Shown here one piece after another: positions 35,751 through 45,618 of a DNA stretch of 64,000 nt. The DNA is from Combretum micranthum (Eukaryota > Streptophyta > Magnoliopsida > Myrtales > Combretaceae): assembly GCA_024138025.1 (NCBI GenBank), contig JAMXBD010000058.1:124001-188000 (forward strand), in the 5' to 3' direction. Numbering within the stretch: position 1 is the stretch's first letter; each line of letters starts with the position of its first letter. The notes under the pieces are model-generated. The model ran no database searches. It was given only the letters and a program-made list of their open reading frames with translations, and was not told the DNA's origin. Both the position numbers and the translations under genes were made by a program.

Positions 35751-36454
35751 TGTAAACCCCGGTTTTCCAAGTAGTCAAGTAAACTCTGGGAACCGAAAAG
35801 CAAAACCCTAAATTGGTTTAGTTCAAGCTGAGTGAGAGAAGCTTAGGAATCCTAGATCCGGCTTTCCTTCAGTTTCATAACAAAAGAAGTGTTATAAAAT
35901 AAATTAATGTGAATTATTATTTTAAAGTATATTTCAAACCTTAGAAAGTCTTAATTTCGGAAAATTTTCTATTCCAGGCCTTCCCGAGCTCCATTACGGA
36001 AAAACGAGCCCCGAAACTAGAAACTCAGAAAAATATTATGGAATATTCATTAGAACCGAAATTTTATAAGGATTTCAAAAAGATAAATTTTATAATTTTT
36101 CTTGCTATAAAAATTATAGTTATAGCCTTTTTCCCGTATTTTCTTTACTACCGGTAAAGTAGATGTCTTGTCTACTATTTACCACTATTCACAAGTATAA
36201 CCTACACAACACACTACCTATACCCTATTCCTACATCCTTACAACTACTCATTATATTTTCTTCTTCAAGAAAATTTTGTTTCCTACTAAATTATTACAT
36301 ATATTACATTTTATTACTTATATTACAAATTTAACCAAATTCAACTCACACTCTCTCTCTCCCCTTGTTTGGCCGGTGTACCCCTCCCCCTTTTCCCCCT
36401 GTGTTTATTTTATTTTACTTCTTTTTTAATACAAATAAACCCTAATTCACTTAA

Positions 36455-36463
36455 TATATAAAC
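36455..36463 (+). promoter_or_regulatory. TATA box of G2 5' LTR
   Basis: TATATAAAC lies about 705 bases into the LTR, just 5' of a CT-rich leader. The paralogous LTR at 57521 has TATATAAG at the matching place (58207-58214). Confidence 0.6.
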
Positions 36464-37041
36464 TCATTTTTACTCTTCCAAAATTTTTGAAAAGTGAAAA
36501 ACTCTCTCTATTCTTCCTCATTGTTGCCGTGACCCTAGCTCCACACACACTCACAAGTCCATTTCTTCTTCATTTCTTCTCCAAATCTCTCTTTAGGTGA
36601 TGATTTCTAGCCTTACTACTACATAATCTTGTAATCGCGAGACTATTCTTATGTGTTTTCCACTTTAAATCTCAATGAGCAAATGTTAGGGATAAGAAAA
36701 CACTAATACATGAATATCAAGCCATCACAAGAAGTAGATCTTGTGTTTAATGAGTTTTTGTTGAAGTATCATTATGTCATGCATATGAAAGTAGAGATCT
36801 TGCATGAAAAAATATATGTTCATGTCTTTAAACTCATTTTATGTACTATAAGTTGTAGATCTAGTATTTAGACACTCATATTTTTCTTGACATTCATGTT
36901 CATATGAATATTTTGTGTTTTCATGCATTAATATCCATAAAAACTTAGTCTTGTATATATAAATGTGATAGTTGGTAGATCTTTATGAAAATAAGACAAG
37001 GAACTTGAAAAGAAAAGATTTTTGTTAGAAATGTTCAAGGG

Positions 37042-37640
37042 AAAATTCGGATGATTTTCTAGACCTATTTTAAAAACCTATGAAACCACTTTGAAACTCA
37101 TATTTTACATGAAAAATGAAGGGTATAAGTAATAGGTATCACTAAGTAATGATTTTTATAAGTTGAAATGAGTTTAGACATGAGTAATGTGTAAAACAAG
37201 TAGTGGAACTAAGATGGAAATTTTTGAGTTAGTGTTTAATTCGTTAAAATTCGTAACTTGGGATGATGCCTATGTAAACATCTAGTATTCAAGCTCAAAT
37301 TGCATGTTTTATGTGTTAAATGAAGTCCTTAGGTAAAAGATATAGTAAAGCTTTATATTTTGATGCATTAAACAAGTTTTCTCAAAGGAAACATGCAAGA
37401 AATGAATTTTTCCAAAATTCGGATTTTTGTGAAAAGCTTATTTAAAAACATACTTGCAAAGTGAAAAATGTAAATTTTTATGTGGAAATGAAGGTCTTGG
37501 ATAGTATAGATGATGAAGACTCATTTTTCATTTAGATAACAAGTAAATTCTAAGAATGAAATCCCAAAACACTAAGGGGATGCAAATTTGGAAAAATTGG
37601 ATTTTCAAGAAGAAATTGTTGAAGTCTTGTAAAAATTAGG
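37042..37640 (+). repeat. ~165-bp tandem monomers, 3-4 copies
   Basis: Cores at 37042, 37246, 37414 and a decayed one at 37592; spacings 204, 168 and 178. This is the short version of the array seen at 29954-31760. Confidence 0.75.
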
Positions 37641-39135
37641 AGTTCTTAAAGTTTCATTATCAAAAATCATCAAGATCATGCATATATTGAACTCATCACA
37701 TGTCATTCATATTAGGAACTCATTCATATTTTATATACACATGAATCATCAACTAGATACGGTTTGATCAAGTGCAAAACAATTTTTCGGAAATGGAAAA
37801 TGTTACAGACCAGATCTGATCCCTCTGTTTCGTCACATAAATCTTTTCAAAACTTGGAAATAATATTATAAATAGATAGATCTTTCGAAGTAGATAGAAA
37901 TCGATATAAAATTTGCGAAATTCCGAGTTAAAATGACCAAGTTATGGCCGTTTAAGTTGGAACTTCCGCGAATAGCGAGAATCACGATTTTGTTTAGTTT
38001 AGATGCATAGTTTGAATTAGTTGAGTGATGAAGTTCTCATTAGGATATTCTTATTTGGTAGGTGATCCCGAGAACGAAGAATCCCTACTGCCTGATTATT
38101 ATTACTGAGAAACCGGCGTACCATGGCCGAGTGAGTATTACTTCCAATTTCAATTATTGCTTGTGTTGTAATGATAGTTGCACTAGTTACTAGCAAAGAC
38201 AAAAATGAATATGCATGATGGGGTTATTTGGGAATTATATTTGTTGCTGTTGATATGTGAAGTTGAATTTAAAGAATATCGAAGCCGGGTGATAATTCAT
38301 TGCTTGTATAGAGAGGAGCAAGAATTGATTGTCTGCAAGTATTGCTTGGTCACCTAAAAGAATTGGATTAATCGATTATTAGACTCAATTATAAACTTGA
38401 ACTCATTCATATCGATGGGGATGGAGCATTAGCTTTGTTGGTTTTTCGTGATCCATAAAACGAATATGTTGGTTAATCGTGATCCATAAAACGAATATAT
38501 ATAATTTGGTTGACCGTGAGCCTAAACGGCGTCGTCGTAGGATTTGTTAATCTGCTAACCTGGGATGGAGGGTGCAAGTCCATCCACATATGATTTCCGG
38601 CTGGTCATATGTTTGTTGAACTCACATGTTTGATGCATTTCACTTGATTGATTAATCACTTGCTTGAATGTTTTGTTGAAATTATGATATGGAAGTTTTC
38701 ACTCACTAAGCTAGTTAGCTTACGCCCCTATAGTTTTTACTTGTTGCAGCACGAGTTCATTTGGCTTAGGCCAAGGCAGGCTACAACTCAGGTACCGGAG
38801 CTAGGCGTTTCCTTTAGAAGTTTATTTCGGTTTTGGTTAGACTTCTAGGAAACCAAAAGGACTTTGGATGACTGTAATGGACCTTAATATTCTTTTGCAG
38901 GGGAATGCCCCTTAGACTTTGTAATTTTATGTATGTGTTTTGATTATCATCTAAGGCTATCGAATGCCACATTAAACTTCTTAACTCCATTGAACAGAGT
39001 ATTCTATTGTCGTAAAGGGATGCCTTATATCTATACAAGACTACCGAAGGGCTCGGTTAGTAAATCGAGAGTCTTATATAGCATGTGGCGGACTGTTACA
39101 TTTAGGATACCCCTCTGGGTCGTGACAGTTTAAGT

Positions 39136-39147
39136 TGGTATCAAAGC
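39136..39147 (+). other. G2 primer-binding site
   Basis: TGGTATCAAAGC, eight bases after the LTR, differs from the canonical initiator-Met site by one base (A for G at position 9). Confidence 0.85.
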
Positions 39148-39214
39148 ACTAGGTTATAAAACAAAACAATAGAATTAAAAGAAATCGAACCTAGAAGTTA
39201 ACGAATAGGTTAAA

Positions 39215-40404
39215 ATGGAGTTGAAAACATGTTTCCTTGTTAGACTAATTAGGAGTCTTATCTTGTTGTAGGTCTCCTTGGGTGAGACCCGGGAACGAGC
39301 TAGGAATTTCACAAAAAGGACAGATGAGACCCTTGTGGAGTACAAATTAAGACTGAGAGAGCTATGTGAGGATTTTGCATTAGCAAGGAATGCCCAGACT
39401 ATAGGGGAAATGTTCAGATTGTGGAAGGAAGGATTAAGGTATACGAGATGGGTTGTTGTGGTTGACCAGTTGAGATACGACCCTATGGGGAGGAGAAATT
39501 GGACCAAGTTGGAGACAATCTATACCTTAGAACGAATCATGGTAGAATATGGGCACGAGCCCATGACTAAAGAAGCCACTTTTATTTTGAAGAATGAGGG
39601 AAACCTGACCCCTCCAGACTTTAGGATATGGATCCCTCTAGGTCCCCTATATGTTTATGCTCATGATAACTTGTATGACCACCACGATTGGAACATAGTT
39701 GATGCATGGAATCACATTACATGGCACGCGATTTATTTAGATATTATTCCACCAGGTGTAATCATTCCACCTCCACCAGCTAGCGATATAGGTATGCAAT
39801 TAAATAATGCACCTGTGATTAGAGTGGGTATTGAGGCCGAGGAGGAAGTGGAGGAAGAAGAAGAGGAGGCCCTGAGGAGGATCCTAATTGGGAAGAGAAT
39901 GTAGTGCCCAGAACCCCTATCCCACCTATAGAGCCGGAAGGGGAAGTAAATCCGGAACCTAATTAGTTTGTATGGGATTTTAATCGAGTTTTGGAGATTC
40001 CTGACAGTGGGAGAGTAGAGCCTGAGGTAGATCCCCTATTATGGAGGGACATTTACATTGAAGGTGAACATCCTCCTATGCTTGATGTGGCAGTATTAGA
40101 ACCCGTGGCTCCCGAGCCCATGGAAGTGGAAAATGTGGGTGATGGACTTAGGAGAGAGCCGGAGATAGTGGAAAACTAAGTGGATGAACCTGAAGCAAGA
40201 GCTGAAGAGGAAGAAGTGAACTCGAGAGAGGAGCAAGGGATAGAAAGAGAGGAGCAAGACCAAGAGGCTTTAGTCCAACTAGCTAGGAGGCGGAGGATGA
40301 ATGTGAGAGAGTACCTTAGTCTGTTTGTCCAACAGGATGATGGTAGCTCTTCTAGTAGGGGGCGACCCTCTAGTTCGACCTCTGATGATGCTAGTGATGA
40401 GTGA
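39215..40404 (+). pseudogene. Extra ORF upstream of gag in G2 (gag-like N part, acidic C part)
   Basis: ATG at 39215 gives 18 codons, then UAG (39269-39271); the same frame then stays open from GTC TCC TTG GGT GAG ACC for about 200 codons. Residues soon after read TLVEYKLRLRELCEDFALA and then EMFRLWKEGLRYTRW, which resembles the helix pattern of retrotransposon capsid (T-x-EY, L, then E...GL...R). A segment around NLYDHHDWNIVDAWNHITWH follows, then proline-rich and Glu-rich stretches, a basic patch ARRRRMNVREY and a Ser-rich end (SDDASDE). Breaks: a frameshift near 39876, TAG at 39964 and TAA at 40177. The homologue at 60991-62172 keeps the same layout. Function unknown; I do not recognise a named family. 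Confidence 0.75.
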
Positions 40405-40984
40405 AGGTTGAAATGATAGCCCAACCCATGAAATCCAAGTGAAGTCTTTCTTTTCATTGTTTTGTAGTAGGCAATGCGGGATGCCAATTTGCCTTAGGAT
40501 TTCTAGATAGTTTAATATTTGGTTCTTTCTTTTTCCTTGTATTTTGCTTTGTTTCCGGAAATAGGGAAAAATGTTTAGAATTGGGACTAGAATGTAGCTA
40601 GCCAAATTTTGTGAACAAACATCTTCGATGTAAATTTTTGTATGGCTGTGAAAGTAATGAAGGATCATGTTTATTTCAAAAGAAAGAAGTTAAGAATCAA
40701 GCATGTTAGACATTAGACATAAAGAGTATTAACCACATATAAACTGCATGAGCACTCACTCATTCACGTCATTATTATTGTAAAGTAATTTCTTTATGTC
40801 TGAATTCTTTTGTTCTTCCTCATAAGTATGTGAAGTTTTATGAGATTTATTTCCTTTCAGAAATTTTGATTTCCGAATTCCCTCAAAATTGCAAACTTTG
40901 TTTGAAAAATTAACTCCTCCAAAGTTGGATTCGTTAAAAAGATACTAAGAGTTATTAAACAGTGTGTAAACATACGAAACCGAC
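40405..40984 (+). other. Leader between extra ORF and gag in G2
   Basis: Non-coding and AT-rich. The segment from about 40470 to 40560 (GCAATGCGGGATGCCAATTT onward) is closely matched at 62237-62330 in G4, so it belongs to the element. No gene is evident. Confidence 0.6.
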
Positions 40985-42362
40985 GGATTTGGAATCGGAA
41001 GCAAGAATCTCTCCCGAACGAAGCCGACCAACCTGCTGTACCTCAACCAAATTTGCAAGGAGTAGCACCTCAGAACCAGCAAGGTGATGTGATGAATGCG
41101 ATTGGGTAGTTAGCCAATCTTTTAAATACATTCATCCAGAACCAAAATCTAAATCAGAACCTGCATCAAGGACAAAGCGTCTAGGATTCTGCTCCATTTC
41201 CTCCACCACCTGCAGATCACCGGGAAGTGATTGTTGAAGCACCTGCTCCACAGGAGGAGCACTCCTATAATGTGCCCTTACCACCACTCCACCATACCGA
41301 AGAACTCATCGAAGCTTATTGCCGAACTTCATTAAAAGTAACCGGTATTTTGATTGGGGCATTCGGTAAACCTGATGAGGCCGAGGATTAGCTAGCTCAG
41401 ATTAAGTGATGTTTTGCTGCTTATGAGATCCCACCCTATTTACAACTGGAATATGGAACCTATTTGAGATACAATGTGAGGGTTTGGTGGGACTCTAAAA
41501 GAAGAAGCTTGGCTCCACCGGTCACATGGGAATCTTTCCGCCGGGAATTCTTGGAAAATTATTTTCCCTCCAGCTTAAGAGTGAAGTATAGTGCGAACTT
41601 CCTCCATGTTAAGCAAAAAGGAAGAACCGTGGAACAATATGAAAGTGAGTTTACTTACTTGCTACAATACACACCGAATCCTTCAGGGATAGTGAAGAAT
41701 TGAAGAAACAGGTATTGTTGGGAGGTCTGGATGATGAGTTATGGATCAAGCTGGAAGAATTTGGAGTGAGAACCTACCCCGAGTTGGTAGAAAAGGCTCG
41801 AGTGATTGAAGGAGCTAGGATAAGGAAATATCAGGAACCTGATAAAAGAGTATTTGGGAAAAAGCCGTTCGACGCCTCAAGCTCAGGATTTAAAGGGAAG
41901 AGGTACAAACCGTACCAGGGATTTAAAGATGATGCTAGTGGAAAGCCGACTCAGTTTAAGGTCAATGTCACTTGTTGGAAATGCAAGGGGACTCATGTTC
42001 CTAGGCAATGCCCAATGCTAAGAAACAAATGTTATTTTTGTGGCGATTTTGGCCATATGGTTTATACATGCCCAAAGAAGATGGCCGTCACTTGTTTCAT
42101 TTGTAAGGAGAAGGGGCACTTGGCCTCTGAATGCTCGCAATGGAAAAGTGTGGCCGCTCGATCCTTTGGGACTTCGACCAATACCAACCCTATGAGGTCA
42201 GGTAGTAAAAGTGGGAGCCGTGCAACTTTGGCGATGCATGGGATGAGACTTTATAACTTTGAAGGCCGGTGGATGGTAGAGGAAGATGAGGATGAGAAGG
42301 TGGAACTGGCGGCCATGGACCAAAGCGACGGTGTGGATGGCGGCTTGGTGACAGGTCAGTAG
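40985..42362 (+). pseudogene. gag: G2 gag (capsid and three zinc knuckles), broken
   Basis: Gag would form the particle and package RNA. No ATG is evident; in-frame sequence begins near RNRRIWNRKQESLPNEADQP (~40990). Then QNQQGDVMNAIG (41079, followed by a stop), VWWDSKRRSLAPPVTWESF (41488-41544), LHVKQKGRTVEQYESEF (41602-41652), a 1-base deletion near 41675, and KKQVLLGGLDDELWIKLEEF (41703-41762). Three Cys knuckles follow: CWKCKGTHVPRQC (lacking the usual Gly-His pair), CYFCGDFGHMVYTC and CFICKEKGHLASEC (~41972-42132). It ends at TAG 42360-42362. Stops near 41107, 41181, 41389 and 41407 and the deletion make it dead. The wording is Tekay/Del-like. Confidence 0.88.
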
Positions 42363-42497
42363 CAATACCCTCTTAATTTAAAAAGTTATTTATTTAATCA
42401 TTTTCTGTATTAAATTGAAACCTGTTTATGGGAAAGCTGGAAGTTAAAAACCCCAAATAGGTAGCTATGAGAGTGTTTTAGGGTTGAGAAGTGATGG
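42363..42497 (+). other. gag-pol spacer in G2
   Basis: 135 bases between the gag stop and the next open frame. G3 has a closely similar spacer at 50726-50847, so separation of gag and pol frames predates both copies. Confidence 0.6.
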
Positions 42498-43091
42498 ATG
42501 TTTGTTGACCACAGACACATACGGGTGAATAAAATGGAGGCTTATTTTTTGTTTGACACGAGAGTGACACAATCGTTCATCACCACTAGTTTGGCTAATC
42601 AACTTGGGTTACCTATAGTCACAACTACTGTTAGGCTGAGGATTAAGACACCTATCGGAAGTGTTGTGTTAACTCGGGAAGTAATAAAGGATTGCCCATT
42701 GGAAATTCAAGGACACCGCTCGAAAAGTGATTTAATAATATTGTGGATGAACAAATACGAAGTTATCCTTGGCATGAACTGGTTGAGCAGGGTAAAAGCT
42801 ATAGTGGATTGCCAAAAGAGGATGGTGTGTTTCTATGACCAATCGGGAGGAGAAGTGGAGTTCATAGGAGAAACCCTAGTTCCAAGAAAGTTTGGATTAA
42901 ACTTTTTCGAATTGATGATGGAGGATGAAGAGATAGTACCTATTGAAGGTATCTTGGACGAAGAGGAAACTCGAGAGGAAAAGGATATACCGATGGTAAA
43001 CGAGTATTTGGACGTGTTTCTAGAGATTTTGCATGGGTTACCACCAAAGAGGGAAATTGATTTTGAGATTGTTTTAGCTCCAAACACCTAA
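42498..43091 (+). pseudogene. pol: G2 protease and start of RT connection, mutated active site
   Basis: The open frame begins FVDHRHIRVNKMEAYFLFD. The aspartic protease motif, LFDTG in the sister copy G3 (about 50905-50935), here reads FDTRVTQSFI: the active-site Gly is Arg. The flap-side strand MNKYEVILGMNWLSR (42747-42791) is intact. The tail ILHGLPPKREIDFEIVLAP leads to RT and ends at TAA 43089-43091, where the sister copy stays open ([10 protein letters not shown]). Loss of the DTG glycine alone should abolish activity. Confidence 0.85.
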
Positions 43092-43762
43092 CCGATATCC
43101 AAAGCACCATACAGGATGGCACTGGCCGAGTTAAAGGAGTTAAAGACACAATTACAAGAACTCTTGGATTAGAAATTCATAAGACCAAGCGTGTCGCCAT
43201 GGGGCACACTATCCTATTCGTAAAGAAAAAGGATGGATCAATGTGATTGTGTATCGATTACCGTGAGTTAAATAAAGTGACCGTCAAGAATCGATATCCT
43301 TTGCCAAGAATCGACGATTTGTTTGACCAACTGCAAGAAGCATGCGTGTTCTCATGCATTGATCTATGTTCGGGATACCATCAGTTAAGAATAAAGCCTG
43401 AGGATGTACCAAAAACAGCTTTTCGTACTCATTATAGACATTACAAGTTTTTGGTGATGTCATTTGGGCTGACAAATGCACTAGCTGCACTTATGGATCT
43501 AATGAATAGGGTCTACAAGCTACTTTTGGATAAGTGTGTAATAGTTTTCATAGATGATATCCTGATATATTCTAAGACCAAGGAACAACACGAAGAATAT
43601 CTTCGATTGGCGTTGCAAACCTTGAGAGAGAATAAGTTGTATGCCAAATTGTCCAAATGTGATTTTTGGTTGGATAGAATATCTTTTCTTGGACATGTGG
43701 TGACTGGAGAAGGGATATCAGTTGACCCCGAAAAGATTAAGGCTGTAGTAAAATGGAAATAG
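43092..43762 (+). pseudogene. pol: G2 reverse transcriptase, broken
   Basis: Order: SKAPYRMALAELKELK-like (~43098-43145), a stop at ~43170, SPWGT, an indel, KKKDGS-like, then TGA at 43241. After that come [20 protein letters not shown] (~43250-43309), [20 protein letters not shown] (~43349-43408), [15 protein letters not shown] (~43466-43510) and the active site [11 protein letters not shown] (43544-43576; Asp pair intact). The thumb region [20 protein letters not shown] (43679-43738) is complete, followed by a stop at 43760. The FIDDILIYS wording and DFW thumb are Tekay/Del-like. Non-functional. Confidence 0.9.
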
Positions 43763-45239
43763 TCACAAACGGTTACAGAAGTGAAGTTTCTTAGGATTAG
43801 CTGGCTATTATCGCAAGTTTGTGAAAGGTTTTTCAAAAATAGCCAAGCCACTGACTTAGTTGACCCAAAAGAATGAAAAATTCCTTTAGACGGATAAAAG
43901 AGAATGGAGTTTTCAAGAGTTGAAGCAACGATTAGTATCAGCACCGATCTTGGTTCTACCGGACCCGGAAATGTCCCATACAGTTTATAGTGATGCTTCA
44001 AAGAATGGCCTTGGATGCGTATTAATGCAGGAAGGGAAAGTTATTGCCTATGCCTCTCGACAGTTGAGACCCCACAAGCAAAACTACCCCACGCATGATC
44101 TAGAGCTGGCCACGGTTGTCTTCGCCTTGAAACTTTGGAGGCACTATCTATATGGACAGAGGTGTGAGATATACACGGATCATAAGAGCCTTAAGTATCT
44201 GTTCACACAAAAGGAGTTAAACATGAAACAAAGGAGATGGTTGGAACTAATAAAAGATTATGATTTAGGAATAAACTACTGTTCAGGGAAGATTAATGCA
44301 GTTGTAGATGCCCTAAGTCGGAAAAATTATGGGGAAGTAGCTGCCTTGATCACAAGTCAAGGAGATCTGATTAAGGATTTTGAGAGATTGAAGATTGAGT
44401 TCATAGACCAAAGTGTAGAGCTTGAGATAGCTAATCTAGCATTGGAGCCAACCCTAATAGAAAGAATCAAGGAAGCCCAAAGGTATGACGAGGTGATACA
44501 AAAGATTAAAAAGGAAACCCAAGTAGGAAAATACCTGGACTTTACAGTAGACGATGAGGATGTGATCAGAATGAAGGGAATGTTGCGTGTGTCGGACGAT
44601 AAGGAGTTGAGAAAGGAAATAATGAGTGAAGCCCATAACTCCGGTTATACTATGCATCCGGGAGGTACCAAGATATACCAATATTTGAAAAGCCACTACT
44701 GGTGGAATGGCATGAAGAGAGATGTAGCAGATTATGTGATGAAGTGTCCGGTTTGCCAACAAGTGAAAGTAGAGCACCAAAGACCAGGGGGATTACTAAA
44801 GCCTTTACCTATTCCCGAATGGAAGTGGGATCAGATATCCATGGATTTTGTGTGTGGTTTCCCAAAGACTTCATCGGGCTGTGATGCTGTATGGGTAATA
44901 GTGGACCGGTTAACCAAGTTAGCGCACTTCTTACCCATAAATATGACTTATTCAATGGAAAAGCTTGCTAAGATCTACATTCGGGAAATTGTGCGACTAG
45001 ATGGCATACCAGCAGGGATTATTTCGGATAGAGACCCAAGATTTGTGTCTAAGTTTTGGACAAGCCTGCAGAGGATTTTGGATACCAAATTGCACTTCAG
45101 TATAGCATATCACCCTCAGACCGATGTATAGTCTGAGCGGACGATCTAAACCCTGGAAGACATGTTGAGAGCTTGTGCCTTGAAATTCAAAGGAAGTTGG
45201 GATAGTCATGTACATCTCATCGAGTTTGCTTACAATAAC
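43763..45239 (+). pseudogene. pol: G2 RNase H and integrase, 3' end replaced by G3 gag
   Basis: The longest open frame here, 43920-45131. RNase [21 protein letters not shown] (~43980-44040), [32 protein letters not shown] and VVDALSRK, with all four catalytic acids present. Integrase zinc domain: [16 protein letters not shown] then CPVCQQ (44625-44760). Catalytic core: MDFVCGFPK (first Asp, ~44841), IISDRDPRF (second Asp, ~45020) and SERTI (Glu, ~45133), with a stop (TAG 45129-45131) just before the Glu codon. Similarity to integrase ends at 45239 (EFAYNN), where sequence switches to gag. A 5' break separates it from RT at 43763-43919. Confidence 0.9.
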
Positions 45240-45252
45240 TGCTTCGCTGCCA
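45240..45252 (+). other. Fusion junction: G2 integrase joined to G3 gag
   Basis: Up to 45239 the sequence matches integrase at 57000-57069 (EFAYNN). From about 45250 it matches gag at 41195 and 62960 (PPPADHREV-like). About a dozen bases fit neither. There is no LTR, target duplication or element terminus at the join. Confidence 0.85.
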
Positions 45253-45618
45253 CCACCACTCGTAGATCACTGGGAAGTGACTGTAGAAGCACTCGCTCCA
45301 CAGGAGGAGAAATCTTACAATGTACCTTTACCACCACCTCCCCCATACCGAAGGACTCATCGAAGCTCCTTACCGGACTTTATCAAGAGTAACCGATATT
45401 TTGATGGGGCATTCGGTAAACCCGATGAGGCTGAGGATTGGTTAGCTCAGATTGAGCGATCCTTTGCTGCTTACGAGATCCCACCCTATTTGCAATTGGA
45501 ATATGGGACATACATGTTGAGATATAATGCAAGGGTCTGGTGGGACTCTAAAAGAAGAAGCTTGGTTCTACCGGTTACATGGGAATCTTTCCGCCAGGAA
45601 TTCTTGGAAAATTATTTT
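45253..45618 (+). pseudogene. gag: G3 gag, 5' piece (cut by solo LTR)
   Basis: Starts within gag at a Pro-rich stretch (VTVEALAPQEEKSYNVPL) and continues SSLPDFIKSNRYFDGAFGKP, DEAEDWLAQIERSFAAYEIP and WWDSKRRSLVLPVTWESF to LENYF, in one open frame (45208-45618). It lacks the gag N terminus because of the fusion at 45240-45252. It is interrupted at ATTTT (45614-45618) by a minus-strand LTR and resumes at 49926. Unlike the same region of G2, no stop lies in this piece. Confidence 0.9.

Larger units (their letters stand above)
35751..39127 (+). repeat. 5' LTR of element G2, family A (3377 bp)
   Basis: Starts TGTAAACCCCGG, ends CTGGGTCGTGACA, and is followed by a Met-tRNA primer site, which makes it a 5' LTR. 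Features in order: one ACCGGTAA (~36150), TATA (36455), CT-rich leader, four ~165-bp units (cores 37042, 37246, 37414, 37592), the conserved block (37865-37955), the CCATAAAACGAA minisatellite (~38446-38520), the CTAACCTGGGATGGAGGGTG region (38558) and an acceptor-like TTGTTGCAG (~38742-38750). U3 would be ~0.7 kb and R/U5 ~2.6 kb. Confidence 0.92.
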
